This document shows, piece after piece, positions 45,558-59,100 of a stretch of 64,000 nucleotides of DNA; position 1 is the stretch's first letter, and the number at the start of each line of letters is the position of its first letter. Source of the stretch: Halicephalobus mephisto (Eukaryota > Nematoda > Chromadorea > Rhabditida > Panagrolaimidae); the NCBI GenBank assembly GCA_009193035.1, contig SWDT01000018.1:62001-126000 (forward strand), written 5' to 3'. The translations under genes were made by a program, and so were the position numbers. Below the pieces are notes generated by a model that saw only the letters and a list, made by a program, of their open reading frames with translations, was not told the DNA's origin and did no database searches.

Positions 45558-45642
45558 CCGGCCATAGCTCAGTTGGTAGAGCGGAGGACTGTAGAGTTAC
45601 GCGGACATCCTTAGGTCACTGGTTCGAATCCGGTTGGCCGGA
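45558..45642 (+). tRNA. tRNA-Tyr (GTA) with a 12-nt intron
   Basis: The cloverleaf is complete. The acceptor stem CCGGCCA pairs with TGGCCGG, the D arm is GCTCAGTTGGTAGAGC, the anticodon stem GAGGA pairs with TCCTT (one G-T), the anticodon loop is CTGTAGA with anticodon GTA, the T arm is ACTGGTTCGAATCCGGT, and the discriminator is A. An intron of about 12 bases (GTTACGCGGAC region) sits one base 3' of the anticodon, the standard eukaryotic place; tRNA-Tyr genes usually carry such an intron. The internal A and B boxes (TAGCTCAGTTGG, GGTTCGAATCC) serve as the pol III promoter. A T-run follows (TTTCCTTTTTT) as terminator. Confidence 0.96.
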
Positions 45643-47520
45643 GTTTCCTTTTTTCCCTTGAAACCAAAGCTTTGAAATTAAATACCACTAATTCGGTGTG
45701 ATGACGACTGCTCACGGCTCAGTTCACCCGAAATAGGGATGTAGATTTATTGTTTTCGTGTTAGCACCATTCAGATTTTATTTCCAACCATTAAGGTTTT
45801 TTCAAATCACAGATGGAAATTTACTTTTAACGTCCTTTACGATGGAACATTCGGAAATCGAAAAGGACCACTTTTCACATCAGTACCACTAGATTTGCCT
45901 CCCACCTATGAGCTACAATGTACTTTATCAAGATTTTAAAGGAAATCTCTCGCATCTATCAATTGCCGTAATTGCAACAAGGTAATTATAGGGGCTCTGA
46001 ACAACTGATCATTTTACCAAATACTTATTAGTGATCAAGAATGAACGACCAACATGGTTAGGTTCATGATTTTATACTTTGAGTGTTTCCTAAGCCCTTG
46101 ATTCAGACAGACAGGATTCACTAGCGGCTAATCAAGTTTTGTCAGTAGACGTGATTTTTAACTGGACTCAAGTTGATATATGGAGCTTTACTGCAAAGCA
46201 TTCATTATTTTGCAACTAAATAAATCTATGATAACAATGGCATACATTGAGTTTTCCCTGTCAAAATGCACTTGAATGATTACTACTAGGTATGGAGATG
46301 GGAGAAATTGTAAAATATATTGAAATAACTAAGTAACAACGATCAGAAATGAATTTAATAATAAATGATTCCAATCACTAAGAAATCTGTGGTCCTAACA
46401 CGAGAACACGGAAAATCTATAACTTCGTCATAGATAATCGTCCTCTTAATTTTCTATTTTTGTACTCAATTGTACAAAAACACTAGGTCGGAAATATTAA
46501 TCACTGGGATTAAAAATCTAACAAAGCAAAAATATTCCTAAAACGAACTTACGGTCTTCTCTTCCATACACTTAATATTCGTTCTGATTATGTTTCATCG
46601 GATTATCCTCGGATTGGGCTGTTTACATCCATCGCAAAAATCCTACATGATGGTCTTCTTTCTGTGATTCTGGAATCTTGTCATATGGTAGTACAAGGAC
46701 GAAGAATGCCACTCAGCCAATTGCAGACGCACACGACAGCGCTAGGACACCGCCCAATCAGTCTGTATTTCAAGACACCCATTCCAGAACCAAAATAAGA
46801 GTGAAAGTCAGTCCGAGTCCGCCTTGGTTAGACTGGGGCTGTCTCTTGTTTGCAACTGCCATGAAGGGAATGAAACACGGTTAGAACTCGCGGGTACAAG
46901 AGGAATCTCCAGATTTCAAATTTCACACTGATACAGGGAACTTTCATCACGGATCCCAGCCTTTTCCCTACAATACTAATGACTAGAATTATGTTGGATC
47001 AAGCGCTGATTAATGTCAACTTTAATTCGAGTAATTATGCATATATCCAACGGTACTTTTTTGTAAATCAAGTTTGGTGAAAATAATTTCTACTTTATCA
47101 TTTTGGAGGAAAGTGTTTTCAAGAAGTAATTTCTTGTATCAACAAAGTCATCTGGTATTCTTAAGGTTTCATTTACAACTGATAATCTATTTTTCCACGA
47201 AGTCCTTTTCGTCCTTTTTCTATCCCAATTCCATTTTAATCTGTTTATTACGCTTATCAAACCGGCATCATACTCTTCCAGAAGCTTATGGAGATTACTG
47301 TGGAATTCTTCTCTTTGCTCATTAAGCAGCGATTAGTTTTCTATAAAAATAAAAGTATTATTACTTCAAGTACACAAAGTTTATATCAAGTCCAAATATA
47401 TAGTAATGCTTCTTTTACATAGGTTATATAATCACTAACTTCTACTTCATATTTCGGTGTACTTGAGTCCAAATAATATGAATTCCAAATAACTGAGTTG
47501 TGGTAAGTCATAATTACAGA
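45643..47520. other. Intergenic region, no gene recognised
   Basis: This is about 1.9 kb between tRNA-Tyr and the 3' end of the first gcy gene. A less A/T-rich part at about 46640-46900 has short open frames without splice partners or familiar motifs. No clear repeats are seen. Confidence 0.35.
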
Positions 47521-50500
47521 TTAGAATTCTTCGACAGCTGTTTTGTCAATGAAATCCTTGTACATGGAGCTCGTGTTGGTCATTCGATTCTTATCTGTTC
47601 TCTCGAAGAACATGTGGTCAGAATCCGCTTCTATACGGTCCGTTCTCCCACTAGCGAAACCATTGTCGATTCTGGAGACGAGCCAGAAGGTCTCCATCAC
47701 ACCCTTGCCTTTGATGATCACTTCTCCTCTGGCTTCAGTAATGAACCCTCCCAACATATGTAGGAAGTTATTCAATTCCGGAGAAATGTGAATCTTTCCG
47801 GCTGCAAAGATCGAATTAATTTGAAATTCCGGGATAAATATTCAACTCACGTTTGCCGTTGCTCTCCATTCTGCTGGCTATGTTGACTGTGTCTCCGAAG
47901 AGACAGTATCTAGGCATCGTCAACCCGACGACCCCGGCTGTACAAGGTCCGGTGTGAGCCCCGACTCTGATATTTACTCTTTCAGAGGGCAAGTGAGGGA
48001 TTCTGAAGGACTTGATTGCTTCTACCAGAACCAAAGACAGATTGGCAATCTCCTTGGCGTGTTCGTTTCCATTCCGATGAGGCAGACCGGAGACACACAT
48101 GTAGCCGTCTCCGATGGTCTCCACCTTGTAGACATCGTAGGATTCGATGCAGCCGTCGAACAGGGAGTACAGATCGTTGAGCAGACTGACGACTTGGAGA
48201 GGACTGCATTTGCTTGCGAGATTGGTGAACTGGACTACGTCGGAGAAGAACACAGTCACACACTCGAAGTTCTCTGGTTCCACTGATTTTCCTACTTTGA
48301 GATTGTCAGCCACTTGTCTGAAACAACCATTACTAAATGAATCGACCAGCGAAACAAACTTTGGGAGCATTCTGTAAAGCAAGACATCACTTCTTTTCTT
48401 CTCTTCGACGAGTTCCTTGGTTCTTTCGGCGATTTCGTCAGCCAGGTTGTCCGCGTACTGCTCAACCATACTGAAGATATGGTCCATCAGATTCTGGTTC
48501 TTTCCACTCATAGACCTCATCAGGGTCTTGACTTGGTTGATGGTCGGTCGGTTATCAGGGTCCTCCTGCCAGCAGTCTCGAATCAGATGAAGGACAGCTG
48601 GGTTCAGATCAGGGATATCGATATCGTTCAGGTTTGGTCTGATTGGAGCTACTCCTCCCTTCTTGATCAAGTAAAGCAATTCTAAAAAGGATAGGAATGA
48701 AAGTTATTAGAACAGTCAATTGAAAAGTACCATCCACACCAGCCGCTCGGTTTTCATAGTCAAAAGGAGATTTCCTTGTGAGAACTTCACTGGAGATGAT
48801 TGCCAAGCTGTACACATCCCCAGCCTTGGTCCCTACAGAGAAAGCGGCTCTCATCAATTCTGGAGCCATCCACAGATAATCTGAAATGAATGCATGTATT
48901 GTTATATAAAGACAGATCCACACCCATTCTTCGTTTCTTCTCGTTGGCATAGAATTTGTCACATCCGAAGTCACTCAACTTGACAACCCATCTGTCATCC
49001 ACCACACAGTTTCTCGAGGTCAGACGGCCGTGGAATTGAAGGAAGTTCTGGGAGTGGATGTAGCTGAGTCCGTCGGAGATGTCCCTCATGATGGAGAGGA
49101 CGAAGAAGGCGTCCATGTTGTAGGATCCCTTTGCGATGACGTCTTTCAATGACCCTCGACTACAGTACTTCCAGATAGCAAAAACGTGAGGACCATCCAA
49201 GCATAATCCGATGAAGCGGTTGCAGTTGTCAGAGTCCATCTGGGTCATCTAAACTCTTTTGATTAGTGTTCCGAAGATTTTCTAAAAACCTTTCGGAGTT
49301 CTTCGTGATCTTTCTCTTGGAGGACCATTTTGGTCTGGAACTTTCGTGCTGCTACAGGTTCATGTCGGAAGTAAAAGTAGTTGTAATTCTTGGATTCCGA
49401 CATGCTCTCGAGAGTCATCTTCGTTGAATTCGAGTGCTTCGATTGAAGTGAGCGTTCACTGTGGAATCCAGTTTTACTTTTATGGGGTTTGTCAAGTTCG
49501 ATGAAGGCGATCTTCCAGAGCTCATTTAGCTTCTTGATTTGCTGTCTTCGGTAGCTAAAATTAGAAACAGATCATGTTATCATAATTAGGATTGTATGAA
49601 TCATGATATTGCTTGAAAATGGGTTAGACATAAATATCAGAACTGAGATGATTAAAAGCATTTTCTCGAATTGCAGAGGACTGCTGAGGATAAATGCGAC
49701 TGAAACTTACTATAGGGCATAACCAATGATGGCAGCAATCAACAACACGACTAATACTATTGCAGCGATAACGTAAGCAGCATAAACTTCCCAGAAATTG
49801 ATCGGACATGTATTTCCTTCGAATCCACAGAGCGGGACATCCAAGGGGGCCTTTCCTCCTCTCATCTCCCATACTGTAGTTGCTGGGTCTGTGTAGTTTA
49901 TATAAGCTGTTGGGACGTTATCAGCGAATCGAATCGTTATAAAAACTTGACTTGTGAAATCCGCTCTCAATCCAGTAAAGAAGATAACTGCATCTCTGTT
50001 GCCATTTTTGCCTATGTTCACATCTCTAGTAATTCCTCTAAAACTTCCCTGGGTATTCTGAACAATCTCTGTTCCTTTAGAAAGTGCTTCGGTGTCGTTT
50101 TCTGAAGTCAGTGTTCTGTTCAAAGCCAGTGCATAAAGGTAGAAGGAGTCGTGAAGATATTTGGCATAAGTCGAAACGTTGTAATACGTATCTGAGCAGT
50201 TCTCACAGTAGAATGGCCACGATTGAGCTCTGGACATCACACCTTCTGCAAATGATTTGCTGGCGGTGGCCACAACTGTTTGCAAATCGAGAACAAAGGT
50301 GTTTCTGGCTCCATTCTTGGCATCACTATCTCTTCCATCCTGCTCATATTGAGGTGCGAGAAACCACATTGGAACAGTTCCAGAGAGAGCATCTAAATCT
50401 TAAATACTTAACTATAAAAGTATAACAAAATTATAAAAAGCATAAATATTTGGTATAAAATTTTGAGAAAATTATCTATATGGATTTCTGAAGTTTCAAG

Positions 50501-51858
50501 TTGGAATCAGAAATTGCAAAACTTATTTTTACATGATTCTGCAAGGTTGAATAAGATTGCAGTAGATTCTGAAAAATATCAAAATCTTTTATAGTTTTGC
50601 ATTCTTATTGAAATATCTTAACGGAGAGAATTTGCAAAATTTCAACTGGCTTGTTTATTAATGAAAAAAAATTAACCATTACCGTATTCGATTCCAGTAG
50701 TATACCTGCCTCCGAAACCGAGTCCTCTCAATTCGACAAAAATGTTCACGTATTCGTCTGTATTCATCTGGAGCTCATTAAGAGCAATGAGGTGAGCTCT
50801 TCTATCTCTGTCAAACTCATAACAACTCACGATAACTGTAATTATTCATTTTGGAAAGAAAGACGGCAATGACTTACTTCGAGCCTTTGTAGATACAACC
50901 TTCAAAATAGTTTTCAAATTATTAACAGTAGTGGTAGAAATAGCATTCTGATAACTGATGAAGATGTCAATTTCGTCATTGATGACACCCTCGATGTCGT
51001 TTCTGATATAAGTGCAACGGCTCCGTGGGTCATTAGTGGCATACAGTAGTGCAAATTGTTTCCAGTTGTATTCTTTCATCACTTCTACGAGGGCTTGTCC
51101 AAGGTTTCTAGAGCTTCCTGCGATAGTTGAAACAGTAGGGTATTTTTCAGGATCCACTAATTGGTAAGTATTAACCATGCCCCAGGTCATAACAGGTTTG
51201 TTGTAGAATTTCCCCAGAGAACCCACAATGGTCGCAGCTATAATCAGCAAAGTTTAAAAGAAAAAAAATCAAAACCAACCAGCATTACACACAGGACCGA
51301 AAATGACATCAACCTTTTTCTCGAACAACGTAGAAGCATATCCTGCAGCAAGGGATTCATCACATTGGTCGTTGACGATCTCGAAGCTGGAAGTAATAAC
51401 CCTTTCCTTTGATAAAAAGTATGAATTTTTATCCCAGAAGGTTAAAGAAACTATTTCAATATGAAAGCTTCGATACTATGCTTGAGATGAAAAGTTTCAG
51501 AATTTCGTAGTTAGTTCTACGGAATTTTAAACACAAATAGATTTTCGAAATTCCAAAACCTCATATGATGTTTTATAATCTTGTAAAAGAAAAATTCAAC
51601 TAATCCTAACTATTTTGCTCTTCATTAAATCAACTCAACTAACCTGAAGTTAAAGTTGTTCAGTAGTTCTTCTTCGACGATTCGATCTATGGCGAGTGGA
51701 ATTGCTCCGATCGAATTGTACATTCCTACATCACGATGAAGGGTTGAAGCAGGATCATTTGGGACCATGAGTCCCACTTTGATAGTGTTCACAGCCTCAT
51801 TGGAGGTGAAAACAGAAAGCAGGAACAAACTCGGAAGAAGTACCGTATTCATTCTCAA
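47521..51858 (-). CDS. Receptor-type guanylyl cyclase A (gcy family), intact
   Basis: Eleven exons (51644-51858, 51280-51386, 50878-51237, 50683-50835, 49711-50392, 49290-49554, 48924-49248, 48731-48880, 48360-48681, 47851-48317, 47521-47801) join in phase to about 1,108 aa. The order is: signal peptide (MRMNTVLLPSLFLLSVF); ligand-binding ANF-receptor-like ectodomain; membrane helix (about 482-505); kinase-homology domain with HGRLTSRNCVVDDRW and KLSDFG but HG in place of HRD, hence a pseudokinase; dimerisation helix; cyclase domain with FFSDVVQFT and TIGDGYM and [12 protein letters not shown]. It makes cGMP from GTP. Nematode gcy genes of this type act mostly in sensory neurons. Intron 9 is only 42 bases (48318-48359), divisible by three and without a stop; reading it as coding would insert 14 residues between MLPK and QVADNL. 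Confidence 0.94.
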
Positions 51859-54747
51859 AATGAATCCAGCACGTGCCGGAAAATATCTTTATAAACGTCT
51901 CATGGATTATTTTGAGGGTCTTCTGATCAGATCTCAGAGTACAAAATTTCTCCTCTTGCTTAAGAGTATATTTACTGTTATCGAGAAGAATTGGGATAAA
52001 AAAGGCTTCATTGACTTCTAGAAGGAACTTCCATGCCTGTATCTGTCATCTACCTCGTGGCAGAAACCTTATTGTTTTAGCTACAATTGCTAATCGCTTC
52101 ATTTGTTGCAAATTACTTTTTTCTGAGAAGTTTTTAGGCAACATTTTAAAAGTCTTCTCAATCGACCCTATTTGGAATAATATTGACTCCAACTTTTGAT
52201 CTCAACCACATGACTTCAGAAATTTACATTAGAACAATTTTTCGAGATTTCAAAACAATATCATCTTCCTACTGGTGTAATTTTTAGTTATCGGTAATGC
52301 TTGAGACAGATTTTCGTATTTTATCAGTATTTGATATCAATTATTTTCCAGGATTCGTTCCAAGCTGTATTAGAAACCTCAAAGAAACGATTACTGTCAT
52401 CACCGGAAGAGGATTAATCTGGTAAGTATTTACCAAAGAAACGAAATCAGTTTCATATGGATTCCTAGGTCGAAGATCTTAACTGGATAATAGCGCCGGA
52501 AGGATCACATGTGCTACTTTTAGTCATACTGTAATTAAAATTGCCCCGAAATTAACATGAATTTTGAGGATACTTTGGAAGCTCTTCTGTTCTGTGTTGT
52601 AAAGTTGAGAGCCAGAGTTCGAAATCAAAGTTTGAATTTTCATGTTAAAATGACATTAAAGTTTTTTTCTATCCTAAAAATTGTTCTGTCTTACCTAATG
52701 ATGTAGTTGGAATTTGGTGTCTGGATATTCCAACTGAAAACATGGTTTATACCTGAGTAGTAACAGTCCAAACTGTAATCTGCACCTTTGACAGTCAACT
52801 TTGATACGTTCGACCTCAGAATCAGACTGGTATTCAAGAAGTCCAGGTATCTAGTTTTATCAATATATAAGAAATACTTTTTGAAATAAAGAAAATCTGT
52901 GAATACAAAAAGGCCAGACCTCAACCTCGAACTTTGACAATCAACTGTCGTAATGCGGAACACTGTTTCCAACGATTTCACAATTTCCCATGATGTTCTG
53001 GAATATACTAAAAATGTAATTATATTTACGACTTCAGACAACGCGAATACAACAAAAAATTAATCCGCCACAATTTATAGAAGTCTTTAGTTTAGAGACT
53101 ATACTCCGGTTTTAGAATCCGTTTTGTTGGCGAAAGCTTTCAACAACAGATTATGTAAAAAGAAGGAAGGCAACAAGTACATTACTGAATTGCTTACGAA
53201 GTACATTTGCAACATAACGACATCTAAATGCAGTTGGTGTTTTTTGAGCAGTATCGAGGTCTGTGAAATTGATGATGTGAAAATCAATTGGGAATTAATT
53301 TGCAACTCAATCGGATTTGCCGGTACCCTTCGACTGTCTTAAAATTCTTCTTTGATTTGAGTGTTGTCATTTTATCCTCACCATCTTATTTTTCCGAAAT
53401 TGAAAAGGGAAGATCTAAGGTAAATGGAGAATCCCGATACTTAAAGTAATCTCCATAATTCGATTCAAATAAAACGGATAAATAGAACTAATCTTCTATT
53501 GTCTAGAACTAACATTCTTGACATTTACTGTCATTGGTAGTTAAATATAGTTGTTATTCATAAATTATGAAGAAAGATTCAAAAGCTAGCCTTTTTGCAA
53601 ACTTGTTAAAATAGTACGAACTACATGCACAAAAATCAGCATTTTTGCAATGCGTTAACAAGTGCAAACACCATTATTATGTGCGATTATCTAACAATTA
53701 TCAACCTTGATAAAGATGAAACATAATTCTTATGGCTTCCATGATCATTTCGCATTTACAACAAAAGTAGTAATGCAGTTGTTGCGTTTCCGACACAAGT
53801 TAAGACTTCTTTGCATATGTTGGACTTCATTTACCGAAATATAAAAGTCTAGACTGCAGAATCTAAGGTTCTCAATCTTCGGAGTCTGAATGCTGACCTT
53901 CAATTTTGACCACAGATTTGGAATCTGTAGGTTTCATTACTCATTTCAGATGTTTTTTTGTCCAATTTCAAAGATGTCTAAGATTTGTTTCAAAACAAAT
54001 ATAAAGTTACGTAGAGTGCTTAATAAGGATTCCTCAAAATGAAAGGATTTATGATCTAAAAGAAAGAAATTCATAGGATTCGCAGTTTTTGACAAAGTGA
54101 CGAAAAAGGATAAACAATCATGTTCAAATAGACGAAGGACATGTTCAGTATTCTCGTGATCTGTGTGTAGACCTAGACGCGCATATAATCAACTCTCATT
54201 TTGAGAAACTTGAACGAGAACAGAGGAATTCTTCTTAAATCTGAGTGCACTGAAGCACTCTAGTTGTTAACTTAGCCAGAACTCTCTTATGATCTTCTCT
54301 CGACTATCGAATGAAAGAAGTGAATTAACAACATTTATCCATGCAATAAACAATCTGTAATCGTTGCACTTAACGGAAAGGTCATTCATCAAGAGGCTTC
54401 TAAGCTTTGTTTGCTATCTTTTCATAAAAAGAAACAGCCAGCTCGATCGAAAACAGGTCTTTCGTCTTCTGTCAGATTACTGTTTTTCCGTTCGAATCTT
54501 GATCATGTAATTGAAAATGCTTTTTCTAGGTTTTCTTCCATGACTTTTTAATTTTTTAAATAAAGGTAACATATAGGAACATCGTCATGACAATCAGCTT
54601 GTGATTGCTTGATATTTGGAAGAATGTGGGTATAATCTTCATTATTTATATTATCTAAAGAGGGTAGTCAAAAAAGATCGGTATCTCCTTGAGTTATTGT
54701 AATTAGTTGACACGTGATTCACTTTTTAGATTAAGTAAAAAACAAAG
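51859..54747. promoter_or_regulatory. gcy-A upstream region, including a part shared with gcy-B
   Basis: No gene is supported in this 2.9 kb. Roughly the first 600 bases upstream of the ATG are alignable with the upstream region of gcy-B (60567 to about 61180), including CTTTATAAAC just before the start, so the promoter was duplicated with the gene. On the gene's strand a GAAGCC (forward GGCTTC near 52006-52011) lies about 150 bases upstream; GAAGCC is the core of the CHE-1/ASE motif of C. elegans, but the word is short. A minisequence near 52600 resembles the foldback words of the 34-35 kb repeat. A 72-codon frame at 53124 is not convincing. Confidence 0.4.
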
Positions 54748-55693
54748 ATAATTTAATTGTTCCAAGGATTTGTGCACTGTACAGTGGAGAAGTAGGAAAA
54801 AGACGCGTTTACTCTATCATCTCGCTCACTCTAGTGGCAAAGAGAACGACCCGAAATGTTAGGGATTCTTTTGGATTCTCCAAAAGTAAGTTTTCTTGAT
54901 TATATGCCTTTTCAAAGAAATTACAGGATTTCAAAGATTATTGTGATGAAATACCAAAACATATTACAGAAGAAGATGACGAATAATTCTACACTGTAAA
55001 ACATGTTAACTTCAGCAAAACTGAGGTTGAGTCGAAAAGTGGACGAAAGATAACGGAGGAATCTTAGTTGGTGCTGACTTTTGTAGTAGCTAAATTCTGG
55101 AACTCTCCACCTCCAGAATCTCAAAAGAAGATCATTATTCCAATTAGCGAATGAGCTCCAAATCCAGAAGCATAATACCAAAGGAAATCCCTAAGAAATG
55201 GGTACAACTATCCAAGGCCTTCGGAAGTCTTAATGGAGCTCTTGTCTGTCTTGGACACGAGCTCCGTATGTATTGACAGGTCTTTATTAGACATATGAAT
55301 TCCTTCGTAACATCTACAAATGGTACAAAAAGAAGAAGTGGAAAACGAACTGCGAAAAATGTCATCAATGTTACATCGGCACTCGTGGGTTCAGTATTAG
55401 GTCCACCTGTGACAGTTACAGGGAGCTTGTTGGTGGAATGATTGGCAGCAGAGCTGTCGAAGAGTTGTCCGATAAGCTTACAAAGGACATTTTCAATTTA
55501 CCAAAAGAAGTGCTGTTGAAAATGTACACAATTGTCTCGAAGTTTCTCATAGAGCAAGGAATAAAGGAGTGATGCTTACAAAAACCTCTGCCTTATACAT
55601 CATCCTGACAAGGGTGGATCAAAGGAAGAGTTCCTCAAGCTCCAATCTCATATGGCAATCATCAAGGTCCATCGAGGTGAAATTTATGAGTAA
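54748..55693 (+). pseudogene. Glycine-zipper/J-domain gene, copy 3 (many breaks; HPD motif kept)
   Basis: The sequence follows copy 2 from about 54755 (CCAAGGATTTGTGCACTGTA) through the exon 1 donor region, the second exon start and the C-terminus, but with several single-base gains and losses so that no frame is open for long. The last part (about 55567-55693) is an undamaged J-domain helix II-III block: SDAYKNLCLIHHPDKGGSKE, then FLKLQSHMAIIKVHRGEIYE. This is the only copy with a perfect HPDKGG. The whole gene is nonetheless unlikely to make a full protein. Confidence 0.72.
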
Positions 55694-56188
55694 AATACTA
55701 GTGTTTTATAATTCATTCCATTTAATCATATTTAACAACAAATATATATTTAAATTGTCAACAACTAAATCTCATTGATTCGTTGATATTTTTATCATTT
55801 TTAAAGACGACATTCGTACACTGGTTGAATTAAAACAAAGGACTCCGCACTTGATTGACTCGCGCTAGACTGACCGAACCGATATCAAGACAACTTCCCA
55901 CTCTCGCTTGTCAACTGTGCCTTTTGATTGGTCAGCTGGATATTGCTTTAGATATTCGCGTAGGTCTTCAGATGAGCTGAACTCTGTTCTCTACGTCCAC
56001 ACGATTCTTCACTATATATCAATCAAGAAGATCTTTAATTCTTTCTGTCTTCCCTTTACAGACTAGTTCTTTTCTGCAGGGATATTACTCATCTGTTATT
56101 TGGGCAATGGAACAATGCTAAATAAAACAATTACTGTTCGCTCACAACAACCTAATAATGGATTAACTTATATACACAGAATACTTAA
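55694..56188. other. Intergenic between copy 3 and gcy-B
   Basis: The first ~120 bases repeat the 3' flank of copy 2. The rest has no counterpart to the tRNA-Tyr region of the first unit; about 2.5 kb present there is absent here. No gene is seen. Confidence 0.45.
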
Positions 56189-59100
56189 CTACCAAATAAT
56201 ATAAAATCCAAATAATTGAGTTTTGTTTATTCGAAAATAAATTATATCTTCGACGGCTGTTTTGTCGAAGAAATCCTTGTACATGGAGCTTGTGTTGGTC
56301 ATTCGATTCTTATCCGTTCTCTCGAAGAACATGTGGTCAGAATCCGCTTCTATACGGTCCGTTCTCCCACTAGCGAAACCATTGTCGATTCTGGAGACGA
56401 GCCAGAAGGTCTCCATCACACCCTTGCCTTTGATGATCACTTTTCCTCTTGCTTCAGTAATGAACCCTCCCAACATATGTAGGAAGTTGTTCAATTCCGG
56501 AGAAATGTGAATCTTCCCAGCTGCAAAGATCGAATTAATTTGAAATTCCGGATAAATATTCAACTCACGTTTGCCGTTGCTCTCCATTCTGCTGGCTATG
56601 TTGACTGTGTCTCCGAAGAGACAGTATCTAGGCATCGTCAACCCGACGACCCGGCTGTACAAGGCCGGTGTGAGCCCCGACTCTGATATTTACTCTTTCA
56701 GAGGGCAAGTGGGGATTCTGAAGGACTTGATTGCTTCTACCAGAACCAAGACAGATTTGCAATCTCCTTGCGTTCGTTTCCGTTTCTGTGGGGCAGACCG
56801 GAGACACACATGTAGCCGTCTCCGATGGTCTCCACCTTGTAGACATCGTAGGATTCGATGCAGCTCGAACAGGGAGTACAGATCGTTGAGCAGACTGACG
56901 ACTTGGAGAGGACTGCATTTGCTTGCGAGATTGGTGAACTGGACTACGTCGGAGAAGAACACAGTCACACCACTCGAAGTTCTCTGGTTCCACTGATTTT
57001 CCTACTTTGAGATTGTCAGCCACTTGTCTGAAACAACCATTACTAAATGAATCGACCAGCGAAACAAACTTTGGGAGCATTCTGTAAAGCAAGACATCAC
57101 TTCTTTTTTTCTCTTCGAACGAGCCTTCCTTGGTTCTTTCGGCGATTTCGTCAGCCAGGTTGTCCGCGTACTGCTCAACCATACTGAAGATATGGTCCAT
57201 GAGATTCTGGTTCTTTCCGCTCATAGACCTCATCAGGGTCTTGACTTGGTTGATGGTCGGTCGGTTATCAGAGTCCTCCTGCCAGCAGTCTCGAATCAGA
57301 TGAAGGACAGCTGGATTCAGATCAGGGATGTCGATATCGTTCAGATTTGGTCTGATTGGAGCTACTCCTCCCTTCTTGATCAAGTAAAGCAATTCTAAAA
57401 AGGATAGGAATGAAAGTTGTTAGAACAGTCAATTGAAAAGTACCATCCACACCAGCCGCTCGGTTTTCATAGTCAAAAGGAGGTTTCCTTGTCAGAACCT
57501 CACTGGAGATGATTGCCAAGCTGTAAACATCCCCAGCCTTGGTCCCTACAGAGAAAGCGGCTCTCATCAATTCTGGAGCCATCCACAGATAATCTGAAAT
57601 GAATTTATATAATTATGGGGAGAGAATATTCATACCCATTCTTCGTTTCTTCTCGTTGGCATAGAATTTGTCACATCCGAAGTCACTCAACTTGACAACC
57701 CATCTGTCATCCACCACACAGTTTCTCGAGGTCAGACGACCGTGGAATTGAAGGAAGTTCTGGGAGTGGATGTAGCTGAGTCCGTCGGAGATGTCCCTCA
57801 TGATGGAGAGGACGAAGAAGGCGTCCATGTTGTAAGATCCCTTAGCGATGACATCTTTCAATGACCCTCGATTACAGTACTTCCAGATAGCAAAAACGTG
57901 AGGACCATCTAAGCATAATCCAATGAAACGGTTACAGTTATCAGAGTCCATCTGGGTCATCTAAACTCGTCCATTTAATTTCGGAAACAAATATCAAAAA
58001 ACCTTTCGGAGTTCTTCGTGATCTTTCTCTTGGAGGACCATTTTGGTCTGGAATTTTCGTGCTGCTACAGGTTCATGTCGGAAGTAAAAGTAGTTGTAAT
58101 TCTTGGATTCCGACATACTCTCGAGAGTCATCTTCGTTGAATTTGAGTGCTTTGACTGTAGTGAGCGTTCACTATGGAATCCAGTTTTGCTTTTATGGGG
58201 TTTGTCAAGTTCGATAAAGGCGATCTTCCAGAGCTCATTTAGCTTCTTGATTTGCTCTCTTCGGTAGCTAAAATTAGAAACAGATCATGTTATCATAATA
58301 AGTATTGTAAGAATCATAATACTACAAAGTGGTTTCAACACGAATTCTCAGATGCAACCAGAAGATTTCAGAATGTGAGCTTTCAGATATGAATATTCAA
58401 CCTTTTCATTGGATTATGAAGCATACTAGTAATAATAAACAAAAGGTAAACTTACTATAAACCAAAGGCGACAATTGCAGTAAGCAGGAGCACGATCGAA
58501 ATGATTGCAATGATGACGTATGCGGCATAAGCACTCCAGAAATCAATGGGACAGGAGTCTCCCTCGAATCCACAAAGGGGAACATCTATAGGAATTTTTC
58601 CTTTTCTCATCTCCCATACTGTAGTTACTGCATTTGTATAATTAAGAGAAACTGTTGGAATTCTGTCGTTGAACCGGATTGTCATGAAAACTTGACTTTT
58701 GAAATCCGCTCTCAATCCAGTGAAGAAAAAAGTCGCGTCTCTGCTACCCTGTGCCCCTATGTTGACATATCCACTGGCTCCTCTAAAACTGCCCCTAGTG
58801 TTCTGAATAATCTCCACTCCTTTAGAAAGTGCTTCGGTGTCGTTTTCTGAAGCTAGTGTTCTGTTCAAAGCCAGTGCATAGAGATAGAAGGAGTCGTGAA
58901 GGTACTTTGCGTAAGTAGAAGCATTAAAATATGTTTCTGAGCAGTTGTCACAGTAGAATGGCCAGGATTGGGCTCTGGTCATGACACCATTCGCAAAAGC
59001 TTTGCTATCTAAATCCGAAGCTGTTTGAAAATCAATAAAGAAGGAGTTCCTAGCTCCATTTTTAGCGTCGTTATTCCTCCCATCTGGGGGGTAATCGGGT

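Noticed and set aside
45260..45565. 101-codon minus-strand frame
   Set aside because: It runs into the tRNA-Tyr flank, has no splice partner or homology I recognise, and the composition is ordinary for intergenic DNA here.
47954..48286. Plus-strand frame of 110 codons opposite the cyclase exon
   Set aside because: It is the antisense shadow of the conserved guanylyl cyclase domain of gcy-A.
53124..53342. 72-codon Cys-containing plus-strand frame upstream of gcy-A
   Set aside because: It has no signal peptide, no good splice sites and no counterpart in the duplicated region upstream of gcy-B.
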